Part shown: positions 36,901 through 49,358 of the stretch, one piece after another
How the letters are laid out: each line of letters opens with the position of its first letter
Numbering within the stretch: position 1 is the first letter of the stretch
Assembly (NCBI RefSeq): GCF_901709675.1
Contig: NC_051100.1
Location: forward strand, 1,428,001-1,492,000
Direction: 5' to 3'
Length of the DNA: 64,000 nucleotides
Source of the DNA: Syngnathus acus
Lineage: Eukaryota > Chordata > Actinopteri > Syngnathiformes > Syngnathidae
Notes under the pieces: model-generated
Told to the model about the DNA's origin: nothing
Databases searched by the model: none
Seen by the model: only the letters and a program-made list of their open reading frames with translations
Made by a program: the position numbers and the translations under genes

Positions 36901-38849
36901 CTGACGGTTCTTTAAGTGAATCGCCACCTCTCCCCGCGCCTAGTAAAACTAATGCATGCTCGTAATTTCAATTCTTTCAGGCAAAATTTGGCATTTGCTG
37001 ATAAAGACATCAAGTCATGTGGCGTTACATCCACCTGAGGTTTATTAGGCTTTATACGGCCTTTGAGAAGAAGACTGCAGAAGAAAGCAAGGGTTTATTG
37101 TCCGGACATTTGCTTCAAGCAACAAAACGTAATCATTTGACCTCATAAGAATAGCTTCAGCAGCGAAAAGCATTGCTAATAATTTCACGTCTCTGTCTCA
37201 TTCTTTTCAAAATAAATGTTGATGTTCAATATATTTGCATTTTAATATGGCCATATTGCTATCCATACATTTTAAATATTAAATTATTTACAGTGTTTTT
37301 TTAAACCACTTTTCATTATAAATGCCAGAAAATACAAAATTGAACCAATAAATGTAAATATTTCCAATTTTGATTATTTTTAAATATACGGATGATTACA
37401 TTGAATATAACTAAAAACATCATATTCGTAGCTGACACTATAAACACAGAATAATAAAATATTCAAATATTTTTAAGAAATGCACTGAATATCATTTTAA
37501 ATCTCATTTTCTATCTAGATTTGTGTTCAGTCAGTCTTTCTGTTCAGGGCTCTAACACGATTCATTTATATTTGGCTTAATGAGAAATTACTCTCCATAC
37601 CTGTAGGGGGAGCCCTAGAGCAGCAAAAAATAACATCAACTCCTTAATTTAAATTGTCTCATTGATTAAGGTGCATTTTTAGATTTATGCTCCCATGGCA
37701 TCTCCCAAAGGCATAAACAGTGTGTGCTTTCTTGAGGTGATTCATCCCTAATAAGACAAGAGATAGCGAGCTTTTATATTGCACAAGCCGGTTTTTCCTC
37801 CCCGTCATTAAAGTCATGGGCTGGCTAAAGTGGAATGCTATATCGCTCTGCATAAGACGCGGCGTGTCTTCATTTGTCAGGCTGGTAGCGGGCGCGAGAC
37901 AAACGAGCGAGCGCGTCTCAGGGGGCCCTCTGAGACCACAGTTGAGCGGCTGCTCACTGGAGCGTTTCTCATGCTAATGTCATGCTCTCCCAGTCTATCT
38001 GTCACCCCATTACGCTAACATCATTATGCACACTGGCCTGTCTGCGCCGTTGAAAAGAACAGAATCATTCCTGTCTCATTTTGAGGCAAATTGTTTGGGG
38101 AACATTTCTTTTTTATCCTGCTACTCGCCGTAATGGCAGGCCAATCATTTTTGCAAGGCTGCAGGTATGCAGATGAATGAGCAGCTATTTGACTGTTTGC
38201 TGAAAGGACTTTTTCTATTATTCATGAGAAGGGGGTAAAGGGGGTGAAGTGTGTCACTTGTCAAACTTCATGTACACTCTTACTTTAACATTTCTATTGA
38301 CATTAGATGGAAATGGCTTTGTTATATTGGGATAATAGTCAACTTTAATATGAAACGAACCATAAGCTACTTTCATAGGAACAATCCTAAAGACTTGAAT
38401 TTCAATGTGTATTATGGATTTAGTCGCTTTTGTTTTGCTATTTATTGCACAAGAGCAAGATGATTTTTCATACGAGTCCAGGTTTAGGTATCTAAAAAAT
38501 GAAAAGCATGTCTCGGAGTAGATAGTGTAGGAGTAGATGCCACTGGCTAGCTTCCCATCTATCCTCCTGACAATCAGCCCAAATGAAAAGCCCTTGTCTT
38601 CTGCTAAACAGACAAAATTCCAATTCTTCAGCTGTGTCGAAATCTAATACCTGAGCGTACATTGGCCTGCCAATCGAAAAGCTTCAATCAGCTTTGATAA
38701 CCGAGTGACTTCCTCTTAATTGCCCCGGTGATGGTGCTTTCACTGGGGCGCGTTGCCTCTGTGTCATCATTTGCACAACATTATGAATAGCTTCCTAAAA
38801 AAAATCAAATACTTTAATTATGGTTTCATATTGCTAATAGCGCCATTGT

Positions 38850-39080
38850 TGCCCAATTGAATGATAGCGATTATCCGCCGTTACGTGAACTTGTTTAAAT
38901 GATATTTTACAGCCGCTTGATAAAATTGCCGCCTGAGGCAACGTAATGACAGACAGACAAAAGGCCACGCGCAAATTATCATAAACTATTAGCTTGTTTC
39001 CAAAAGGTTTTATGTTAATCTTTTAGCGCTTAAGTACCCTGCAATTAACATATCAGGAGGAGCTGCCTTCCAGCTAGGCT
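38850..39080. promoter_or_regulatory. Candidate conserved non-coding element
   Basis: This repeat-free block has closely packed motifs of the kind seen in vertebrate developmental enhancers: CCCAATTGAATGATAGCGAT, TTTAAATGATATTTTACAGC, GCAAATTATCATAAACTATT and TGCAATTAACATATCAGGAG. It lies deep in the giant intron. Conservation itself cannot be judged from one sequence. Confidence 0.35.
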
Positions 39081-39399
39081 TGCAAATTGAAGTGCTCCAA
39101 TTAAAAAAAAAAAAAAACCCTATTGAGATGCTAGGCCTTGAACGAGAAGAGGAGCTATCCTACTGAAGTGTGCTGGTATCTTCACTTAGAAAGAGAGAGA
39201 GGGCGATAGAGAGACAAAGAGTGATTGAAACAGAGTGCGAGATACCGTGAGAGTGTCTGTGATCAAGCATGTATAACAATACCATTATCTCTCTTGGGTG
39301 ATGACATACGATGTCTCTTTCGGCTTCCCGTCTCTTTGTTTAACGTGTGTGAGCTATACACGGGGCGGACTCTCATAGTCGGTCCTCTGATGGAATGCG

Positions 39400-39435
39400 T
39401 TTACATATCAAGCTAGCGAGCTAGTGATATGTAAA
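39400..39435. repeat. Inverted repeat with nested stem
   Basis: TTTACATATCA (39400-39410) is exactly complementary to TGATATGTAAA (39425-39435). Between them, CTAGC and GCTAG form a second stem around GA, leaving only a two-base AG bulge. The result is a 16-bp stem in total. No function is assigned. Confidence 0.9.
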
Positions 39436-40103
39436 TGTGACGCGTTGAAGGGAGAAGTGGTTCATTGTGGGCTCCTCTTCACCGTTTAACCTAAACACAA
39501 TTGGATCCGGCGAGCTAGCTTCTTGTAAACCTCTGCTAGGTTAAAGCCTCAAAGGAGGCCCGTGCGTCTCCCACCATGCATGTTTTATAAAGCCATTGCT
39601 TTGCTTTGCTCACACCGCTTACATTATGACGTTTAAATGTTAATGTCGAGTAAAAGACAACTGTAAGCTAGCTTGTTGGAAAACATGAAGTGGTGGCTGT
39701 CCTTCTAATTGATGTCATGCCCTAATTAAGTCTTCAGGTGCATGATTTATTTTGCATGAATGAATAAATGAAGGCCTCCCTCAAATAGACTTGTGCCTTT
39801 TCCCAGTGGGGGAAAAAAAAAAGCGATATTGCCTAACTGTTGTGTGCATCCACGTTTATTTTACTGGAAGCTACAAGACTCATTTGTGCCTTGCAATCTG
39901 GCTGTAGTAACTGTAATTATTGATAATGTTCACTTTCAGACATTAGAGTTATCCTTGAACTCTGTTGCTAACCAAAACAGCACTGCAAGTAAATATATTT
40001 ATGATGTTTACATCTTGTCAGGGCTTAAACTTGTGTTTAAGCTGTTTGCCACAGCCAAGTGCACTAACTCTAAAGCAGATGTTGAAAGCTTTATAATTAT
40101 ACA

Positions 40104-40137
40104 TAAACTAAGACCTCGTTTATGAGGTCTTAGTTTA
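40104..40137. repeat. Perfect 14-bp inverted repeat, 6-nt loop
   Basis: TAAACTAAGACCTC (40104-40117) pairs perfectly with GAGGTCTTAGTTTA (40124-40137) around GTTTAT. Pairing stops right outside the arms, so it is shorter than a typical microRNA precursor. Confidence 0.92.
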
Positions 40138-40480
40138 CGGACGTTTATTTATTTGACACTTTTGCCATGTTGTCAACCTTATCCGAAACAATTTGAACAT
40201 GAACCAAAAGATTCTAAAACATTTGACCTTTTTTTTTTTTAAAGGCCCAAGTAGAGATGGAAATAAGGGCCGCAGCCACCGAGAACCCGGATGACTCCAA
40301 ATTCCTGCCTGTCAACCGCTCGAATTTATGGCTCTGAGATTACAAAGCTACCGAAACTATAAATTTAACTGATGGGCAGAATTATGCCCAGTGCTTCCTG
40401 CTCACCCCCTCAGTGACGCACACTAGCTTAGCACTGCGACAATGAGTGTGATTTACCACCGGGGGCGAGAGTGGAGAAGA

Positions 40481-40529
40481 GTGTGTGTGTGTGCGTATGT
40501 GTGTATGTATGTATGTATGTGTGTGTGTA
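40481..40529. repeat. GT/GTAT microsatellite
   Basis: An imperfect GT run with embedded GTAT units. Confidence 0.9.
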
Positions 40530-40735
40530 GCAGTCAGGCCTCCCCTTGGCCCACGGCCTGGTGAATAAAACCCGCTTTAATTCACCCGCAAACGTGTCGC
40601 CATTAAACGACTAAGAATAGGGATTGCGGCTCGTAAATAGTCGCTGATTTACAAGCTCGCAACAAAGCGTGTGAGGCCGTCCAGGAAGGGAGATTGTTTG
40701 ACAGGACGTTGTCAAGGGGAGAAAAAGGGAGGAAA

Positions 40736-40736
<1 letters not shown>

Positions 40737-40761
<25 letters not shown>
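40737..40761. repeat. AC microsatellite
   Basis: A perfect AC dinucleotide run of about 12 copies, 200 bp downstream of the GT-rich run and of opposite strand sense. Confidence 0.95.
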
Positions 40762-40767
<6 letters not shown>

Positions 40768-41689
40768 GGGCTAAATGTGTGTTAGTGTATCTCCTGCAGA
40801 TGTGTCTGCTCTCTCGGCACGCTGTGACAGACAGAGGAGATAAAGCGGGAGAAGGGATGGAGGGAGGTAAAGAGAGCGGGAGCTGGCATGGCGCTGGCTA
40901 ATTTATCTGGCTAAGAGACAGATTAAAGAGAGGGGAGAGTGAAACAAAGTTCCGCTGGCTTAATCAGCGGACAGCCCGCTAGCAGAAGACATGATAAATC
41001 AGAAGCCGGTGCTCCGATAGGGGATGGAGGCGGGAGGAGACTCTCGCACTGGGAAGAGCCGTAGCTCATGAACCGTGTGTACTTGGAATCAATACCGGCC
41101 GCTATTGTTTGAGCCAACATTGTTATACAGTAGCCTCTGCCGCTTTGTTCTGACGCTGTTATTTTTAGTGCGGCGTGTAAACAGGACAAAGGGACATGTT
41201 TTTTTTTTTTTCCCTTCCCTCTCTCAGTGTCTGTCTTTAGCTCTGACAGCAGAGAGGTTGCGGGGGTGGGCCCGAGTTAAGGGCGGTACCCAGGAACAGG
41301 AAAGGGGGTTTAGATATCCCGATGTCATTAGTTCAGCGGGGTCACATGTAGGCCAGCGGCGGCGTGATTACACCCTTTGATTTATCTGTTTTGGAGTCGG
41401 AACGCAGATAAATCTTGAGGCTCATCCCCGCCGTGGGATCTTGGCCCGCCTGATAAACGGCCTAAGCTGAATAAACAAGCACCCCCACAAACAACCGAGC
41501 CTCTCGTACACGATGAATAATTCATCGCCGTCGCAAGCGCGGTTAAACGTGTACATTTTCGCACATCTTAAAATGGCAAAAGGTGCTACCGTCATCGCTA
41601 CCCGGACGCGTGAAATACTCGAGAGCCAGAGGTTTTGTTCCCGGCTGTAAACTTTATCCCCTCGCCCCCTTGCCGCCGTCCTCTAGCGT

Positions 41690-41900
41690 TTTCACATAAA
41701 TATGCTTTATGCAAATATGTCACGGGTTAGGCGGCTTCTGTGTAGACATTGGCCTGTCTGCCACTTTATGACAAAGTTTAAAATCCTCCATTACGGTGAC
41801 CCCTGCAGTAAATTCACCGAGTGGAAAATTGCCCCCCGGCTCTCCTTGTCGGCGTGTAGACGCCATCATGAGTGCATTTTTAACTTAATTAATTGACCGT
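41690..41900. promoter_or_regulatory. Candidate conserved non-coding element with POU octamer
   Basis: ATGCAAAT at 41709-41716 is an exact POU octamer. It follows ATAAATATGCTTT, a near-octamer, and precedes further motif-dense, repeat-free sequence including a TTAATTAATTG cluster (41885-41895). Enhancer role is inferred only. Confidence 0.33.
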
Positions 41901-43251
41901 TTCTGTTGACATGAAATTTATGCAGTAATAATTTGCTGGCGTCGGATGCCGAGCGCAGGAAATGAGATATCCATCAGGACGCTCGTGTTCCGCCAGCTGC
42001 ACCGCGGCTAATATGGAGAGTTTGGGGATGTAGCGGCTGCTCCGTACGTACTGCAAAAAAGACATACATTGCGTTTGTAGTCATCTGACGTTTTACGGTT
42101 GAACTCGCAATACTCCTCAATTTTCACCAGGTTAGCACATTGTCAATTTCGTGTCATTACATAAGTTCATTCTGTTGGTTTGTTAGCATTTAGCAAGCTA
42201 CTTCCTGGTTCGTGGAGAATGATGAACAACACAAATGTTCTATTGTGTCCTATGCGGCCCATATGATTTATCGAGATAGCGATGTCTTGAAGCAACTGAG
42301 GCAAAATAGAGTGCACGACTTTTGAATCGTTGTGCTTCAAGAATTAGGTTATAATGTCAGCCACAGACTGCATCACGTACTGGAATTCTGCTCAAAGACT
42401 ACTTTGGAATTGTACTGTAGTCACATACGCATCCCTTCGACTGATGCATAAAAGCACTTGAAAACTTCTTGTGCACAGTCGTGTATGTGCATATCTGAAT
42501 ATACAGAGCAGCCATTGCCTTCCTCGGGTGCTCTATGACAACAAAGACTTTGTGATTTATGGGCTGCAGTGAAGAAGGCAGAACTTGATGAGATTAAACA
42601 ATTTCATAGCACGAGTGTTTCTCAGAGGGCCGTCTGATTTGTTGCACCGCCGCCGCCTGTAAATCTCCTTTATATACCTGCGAGCACGCTCGGGGGGGAA
42701 AAGGGGCGCAATTACCGTTTAAAGGCAGCTACTTCTTTTTATTTTATTTTACCTGGTTTGTCTCCTCCGTCTGCGGCCGCTCACCTTGCCGAGTCCTTGT
42801 CGAAGTGGAGTAGGCGAGGAGGGCCTGCTGTTATCTCGCCTCTTGTGGCGTCTGGACGTACGAGCAGGCGAGGAGGGCGTGCATGGACGAGCAGGCAGAG
42901 GCACTCCATTTTCCAACGCATTGTTTGCCTGCTGCTCGCTTCCCTGTCTGCGTAAATGGAGTAGGGCAGGATGTAATTAGAGAGCCGGGCTTTGCTCCGT
43001 GCCATAAAGATGACATGGTGTAATGATACAGCTTACAGGCCCGCTGAGGGTTCTGTCTCGCCACGGAGGATCTGTGTGCTCGTTTGCCAGTGACTTATGA
43101 TCGGTGTGCGAGATGACAGCGTTATCGCCGCCGCACGGAGACTCAGACATGGCAAAGGGGCGGAATCTCCCCGCCAAAGGTTGTCAGGGATTGGGAGCCA
43201 GCTGTAGATAAATAGATAGCAAGCTCATCCTTGCTGAAATTGCACAAGATA

Positions 43252-43316
43252 ATATATATATATATATATATATATACACGTGTACGTATATATATATAAA
43301 ATGTGTGTATATGTAT
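43252..43316. repeat. AT-rich alternating purine-pyrimidine tract
   Basis: TA repeats flank ACACGTGTACGTATA, so the whole tract alternates purine and pyrimidine almost without break. It can fold back on itself. Confidence 0.9.
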
Positions 43317-44773
43317 ATTTGCCTTGAGCCAAAATATTTGTATTCCTTTTGTGATCGCATCTTGTCGAAGCCTTCTCAAGTAAAGAAAATCGGCGTCTTT
43401 TCGTAGCAGGGTTGCATCAGACATGCACTTCACACAGGCGTCTTGAGTTTTGAGTTAAGCATTGCTAAGTAACCTTCACGTTTGACTCGTGTGAAGAGCT
43501 AATATCCTTTAAGTTCACGTGTCACTTTTTTTTCCTTTTTTTTTTTTTACAAGACTTTTTTCGGGCCCTCTTCAAATGTCTCCCCAGGTTCTAATTGCAA
43601 AGGAAATATCTGAGACAAGCCTGTGTGACAGGCCCGCTCCCGGAATACTCAATTATTAAACAGCCTACACTCCAGAAAACAGGCCCGATGTTAGCTGCAG
43701 AACTTAAACGGAAGAGAAAGCCTCATCATGTGTCACATGCCTGAGTTGCTGCATTTGTGGAGTGAAGATACACAAAAATATTTTTCTAAATGACTATTTA
43801 AAGTTGGGTCTGACAGACCTGCTTTTGGTGAGCGGTGCTGCAAATACACAGTAAAAAAAAAAATCTCTGGTTTTAGCCCAAGACACAATGCATACAATAT
43901 TTTAGGTGAATCTATGATTAACAAAAAAAATGAAGTAAATGAAAGTTTAAAAATGTTGTGCCTTAAATCTATAGTTAGTCCAATTTTGTGTCAGATGACT
44001 TTGGGTCTGTTTGTCATCATGTGACGATCTGATAGAGATGATGGTATTTTTCAACCTCTGTTTTGATCATGGAGTCACATGGATTAGGTCTTAGTGTTAC
44101 TTTAGATAAGAATTCTGATTGCACAATATTGTCAGAAGCGTTTTGATTCCGACCCGATTGAAGTACAATTGTACATTGCGATGATGCAAAAAACAGCATG
44201 TCTGAAACATTTTTTTTTTCTGCGCTTTAATTGTAGTTGATTTTAAAATAAGCAAGTTCAGAATGAAGGTTAAATTAATCCGCCGCATCGGAACTGACAG
44301 AAAAGGTCAAATCGGACCAAAACAAGAAATAGCCCCAAGCTAATTGTGCTATTTACCTGTAACGCGGCCCTACATTTCCGCTTTAAATCACCTGAGCTTA
44401 TTCCACAAGACTCCACAAAGAAAGGTCGAATGACTTTTAAAATTCTGCTTTGATGAAAAACAGTGCCTTGTTAGCATCAGTGAGTCATGGCCATGGATGA
44501 TTAACGCCCAGCAGCACTCAACCTTTGACTTGTGGGGATGCGTGCTGTTCCCGGTGTCACTGACGGTAGCTTGTGCCTCGGGTGAAACATCAAAACAGTT
44601 GCTCCTATGATCGCTGATCATATGATACTGTTAACCACTAAAGCATCATTGGAGTAGAACAGTTAATCATTAATAAATACACAGGCATAGACTTTTATCC
44701 TGCTAGAGCTAGCATCACGTTTATTGTTGCCGTAATTTTTTTACTTGTACTACAATGATTTAATTCTATTTTA

Positions 44774-44793
44774 TGTCTGTCTGTCTGTCTGTC
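44774..44793. repeat. GTCT microsatellite
   Basis: About five copies of TGTC. Confidence 0.85.
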
Positions 44794-46396
44794 CAGCTAC
44801 GTATGTAGCAATTAAGCTCGCTAGAGCAGAAGCTGGGTCCATATGTGTAGCCTATGAAGTTGGATGTAGCTTGTTTCCGCGTGACTGCTAGCTAGCTGTT
44901 GTAGTCTGGCTGTTTTCTCATCGAAGCGTCACCACTATTTGTCTCTTTGTCCATTTATTGTCTATACCCATCCACCATCATGCATCCAACAACCTACAAA
45001 TGCAACACTAATTACGTTAATATTAAGTATCTAACCACGCGATCATTTAATCTTGACATTAATACTCAAGTATGCTCAATCGGCAGGTATCTTGTAGACT
45101 GGTTTGTATTTTCCATTGAATTACTGTGACTACAGAGTGAGATAGTATTTTCTTTTTCCATTGTTTATTCTTTTTAAAAAAAGTTCTTCTATTATTTCTG
45201 ATCTCTCAAACTTTAAATGATACAAAAAAATCAAAGCCAAGCGGCGACATTAAACGCTGACTCCAATGAGTTCACGAGTGGCATCCCCTCTGATCCATGG
45301 CGCGATCACAAGGCGGCAGCACTTTACAGAGACGAGACGACAAACAAGAGTTTCGCGCAAAAGACACCAAACAAGTAGTTTGATATAGACCCAAAGAGAA
45401 AACATATCAAAAGACATTTTTCTGCATGTCTTTTGCAAGTACAAAAAGCCCAAGTGGTGTCAGGAGAAAACAAAGCAGAAGGCTTGTTTTTTTGCAACAA
45501 TTGCTTTAAGCTAGAAAAATCTCCTCCAGTCCCAAGCCTCCTCTCAATGTCAGCCCCCTGCACCCCCTCTCTGGGCTCTGCCAGGCAGGACAAGGCCCTC
45601 CGTGCACTCTGATAGGTTGCAGGCTGATGCTTAGCAACAACATTCCTGTGCCCCAAGTAGCAGTAAGCCTCTGGCTGAACCCTTTCATGTGGCTGTCAGG
45701 CCACATTTATTTCCTTTTAGCACTTTGTCTACTTGTCCAGATGTATAAGGAGATAAAACAGCCTGCTGTTTACACCCCTCTCTCTCCCTCTGTAGCGCCG
45801 CTGTAATTAGATTGTATGGCCGCTCTGTCTTCAGCGGTCGAGGTGAGCCCGGGTCGACGTGGGATTTGTCGGGATGAGCCGAGGTGCGCATCCGCTGCCT
45901 TAACTTCAAATAAGTTGAAAGCAAATGGATAACCTCTCTCTGAATGTTTTAAGCTCCTGTTTACACATCACCTTGGGATTAGGCACAATCATGCTTCCTG
46001 GGCTAGTTATGATGTCGCTATTAGTAGCTCATCATCCCAGAGTTGACATCATGTTGACTTCTTTAGACAGCAAATATTCAATCAAGTAGAGCACTCCAAT
46101 CAGTTGTTCAATCAGTGAATTCATCATGGTTTAATGTGATACTGAACTTGTCATATTATAACCTGCAGTTTACCATGTGATTAATCACATTCACAAAACT
46201 TTGTGAGCAGTCATCTGAAATATTATTATACTTGTATTTGTTGGTGAATAACGTTTGTATCTTATCAACAAAGTCCAGCAGGTCATACGATATGATGCAA
46301 ATCCAATTGAGATTATTTGGCCTCTGCAGAGTTCCTGATTCTTGATCACGCATTTAAACATTTCCTAGACTGTTAATCATGACCCAAGCAAAACTT

Positions 46397-46415
46397 AAAA
46401 AAAAAAAAAAAAAAA
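46397..46415. repeat. Poly-A run (19)
   Basis: Nineteen A in a row with no recognisable retroelement upstream. Confidence 0.9.
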
Positions 46416-47249
46416 GGGAAACTTTAGAAAACAGTCTAACCAACCGACCAACTGCACCATCAGCTAAGGTGTTTGTGTATGTTTGCCATGTATCTGCTTT
46501 GCCTCGCCTCCAAAGCCTCCCCTGCCCTGCCTCATGGTGACACATTGGAAGTAATAATCACTATTGCCTCGGGCTTTATCAGCATTTATTCCCATCACAA
46601 CACGGAAAAGGCGCCGACAAGACAAGCCCTGATGTGATGATGTATTATCCAGCGCGGGCCATCATCTTTCATGGTGACATCTAACAGCGCTTCCATTGCT
46701 TCTTCTTCCTCTCCTCCTCCTCTCTGTCCAGCCTTTTATTAACACACACACAGTCCTCGCCTGTAAATTTGCAGCGCCTTGTCACGTGCTGTGGTGATAA
46801 CTCACACCGCGTGGAGACAATAATGACGCGACCATTCAGCATATGCCCCGGGCCTGGCAAATTAAAACAATGCTCAGCTTGATGAGCAGACTAATCTGGA
46901 CAGCGAAGAGAGGGAGGGAAAGAGAGTGGGTGAGGGAGAGGGAGCAAAGGAGTGTGCCAAATACACAACACAGCAGCACCTCCCTCTGTTCAGTGTAGGT
47001 ACGACTGGAGAAGAAAGTGACGTGACCACGGCGGTGCACGACTTCTCAAAATTAGGTACTCCTGCTCAATGTATAGAAAACCGCACCCACACGCACACAC
47101 ACATTGTGTTTATTGGATCAGAGTTTTACTTGAACAACTTGAAAGCAATTCATTGTCATGCCCGAGCATTGCTGCTGTCCTGGGTTATTGACTGAAGTAT
47201 ATTAAGTGCAGGCAACCAGCAGAGAGGGGAGGATCAGTCCAAGGGGAAT

Positions 47250-47262
47250 GGGGGGGGGGGGG
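47250..47262. repeat. Poly-G run (13)
   Basis: Thirteen consecutive G in a G-rich stretch. Confidence 0.9.
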
Positions 47263-47479
47263 CGCTGATTGATGTACTGTGGGTGGGGTGGAATCATCGC
47301 AGATAGGACGGGATGTGACGAGTAAAGCTATTGAATGGGGTTGGTTCTTTTGATCAGCGAGTGGAACGGGCGGTGTCGTGCAAGGAGCGCCGGTTGGGCA
47401 GGTGGCCATCCTGAAAGCAAGGTGACTCGAGTCCCTTGGGAGTGAAAGTGTCGAGGGGGGTGAAGATGAGGCTCAATTT

Positions 47480-47508
47480 ACCTCCTGCAGCATCCTACCG
47501 CAGGAGGT
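47480..47508. repeat. 9-bp inverted repeat
   Basis: ACCTCCTGC and GCAGGAGGT are perfectly complementary around an 11-nt loop. GC-rich stem; not followed by a T-run. Confidence 0.8.
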
Positions 47509-47796
47509 TTTGTGTGTGGTACTGCTAATAATAATGTGGCAACGAGGAAGATGACAAGCAGCCGGATTAAAGGCAGCTTTGTGATCTTTCAAGCGGGACA
47601 GGAAATGAGGCAAAGAAGGGGTGAGAATATAATCATGATGCCTCTGAGGGGCAGAACAGTGGAAAGCCCAAAGTGGAGACCCTATAGTGGTATAATGTGG
47701 GACAAAGTTGTGGAGAAAAATAATAGGCCTCGGAAATCAAATAAAACATTTGAGCTTCAAGCCAGCATATCTTGTTAAGATTTAATCAGCGTTTAA

Positions 47797-47880
47797 AGCA
47801 GGCGGTCCCCAACGTGGTGGCTACAGGTAGCCCTCAAGAGTAGACCACTATTCTAAAAATAGCATGCCAGCGATGGGGCA
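47797..47880 (+). mobile_element. Possible hAT-like repeat fragment
   Basis: GGCGGTCCCCAACGTGGTGG and ACAGGTAGCCCTCAAGAGTA resemble teleost repeats that begin with GGTCCCCAAC. No inverted right end was seen, so the assignment is weak. Confidence 0.3.
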
Positions 47881-49273
47881 TTGTGATTTTCTGGGAAGCT
47901 GGTAGATGTGATCATTTGAAAATGTAAAAAGAAATTCTAGAAATAATATTAGTTATTTTTTGGTTTCTCAATTATTATGAAAAATGATTAACATGAGCAG
48001 TGTCACAAACCTTGTTCATTGTTGGAAGTTCCTTTTTACTTTCTATCCAAAAATAGCTCCCTCTTAAAGTATTTAATTCTCAGTGGGTACATTATGTTCT
48101 GACTTTGCCTATTTATTTATTGTTTTAATTTGTTAGTCATTCCATAGTTCCACACTGATGCTTTTAAGATTTTGAGCCACTGCGGAGGTGCCAAGTTGCA
48201 GGTTCGCTGTCGAAACAGAGCTTCCATTTTCAGGCGCTTTCTTTCCAAATCAATCCACCGGCATGTGTGGAGCAAAGTCACTTTTTCTCCACGTTGATGT
48301 AATATGATACACATGCTGGCCCGACCTTAATGCTTTCAGAGATCCTATCTGAAAGCACATTTTTTGATCTGTTTCAATTCAACGTGCTCTTCTTGCCCAT
48401 GATAAATATGGTTCCATTTAGCAGAGCGGGGCCGTTGCATTTCTCAAGGTTATGCATGGCCATGTAGAGGAACAACAATAAAAAAAAAAAACAGCACCAA
48501 AACCATCGCTAATATGTATTTGTCAGTTGAGTCCCTTGCTATGATTAAAGGCCCGGTGAATTCCTTTCTGCAGGAAAGGAAACTATTTCTGCAAAGGCAT
48601 CAGATATGGCCATGTCATGATGAAGTACCTCCTCCGCTAGTTAAAAGGCTAAGGGAAGGAAGGAGGATGTTTTGGACCTTGAAAGTGCACCAAAGAACAA
48701 AAACACAACAAACTCTTGACCCGCTTTGGGGACATTACGTACTCAAAAGATTCTAAATGCTGTTTTATGTTGTTTTTCCTCAAAGTAACATTTGCTTCAC
48801 TTTTCTGACTTTGAGAGTTATAATGATTCAGTGCTTTCAAGAACAATTCCATCAATTAAAAAAAAAGCAAAGTGAAAATACTCCCTAGATTGTCAGATAT
48901 TATTAGCATTTACTATTATTATTATTATAACCGTAATTAAAAAAAGATGACAAAGAAGCTTAACATACTTAGAGTTGCTCCTTTAGAATCAGATTTGCTT
49001 ACGGCTAACGTGAACTCCCACACGATGACTGCATTAGCTCCATGTTTTGTTTGACTTTTGCGACCTACTGTATTTTTGAGGCATGGTTACAATTTGTATC
49101 TGTCCAACATTAGGATATAAAAATGCTTTGAGCATCTGAACAGAATAAATCCTACTTGAAGTTTTGTTATGATGTTGAACTAGGACTGGCTTCTCCAACT
49201 ATTTGACATTATGTCAAAAGCTGTCAAAGTCATTCTCATTAAAATAGTGCATTGCTTTTCTCCTCTCTGGCAG

Positions 49274-49358
49274 CCGTTAAACGAAGCCGGATTTGAGAAC
49301 CGCTCTGTGCCCTACACACCTCTACCCCGAGGAGTCAGGGATGCTACAAACCACAAAG
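49274..49358 (+). CDS. lrmda: lrmda coding exon (C-terminal linker)
   Basis: This exon of 85 nt lies 35.65 kb downstream of the previous one. It starts in phase 0, matching the phase-0 end of the preceding exon, and ends with the first base of a glycine codon. It encodes PLNEAGFENRSVPYTPLPRG and then VRDATNHKG. The YTPLP core and the ending match the corresponding human stretch (HYTPLPSASRELTSHQG), while the first half diverges, as expected for a flexible linker. The acceptor is a strong pyrimidine tract, CTCCTCTCTGGCAG; the donor is AAAG|GTAAGG. The last exon, coding the conserved tail with a KCRYVYYGKN-like core, was looked for downstream to 64000 and not recognised, so it is probably outside the window. 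Confidence 0.9.

Noticed and set aside
40104-40137. A microRNA precursor
   Set aside because: The stem is only 14 bp with no pairing beyond it, too short for a typical pre-miRNA.
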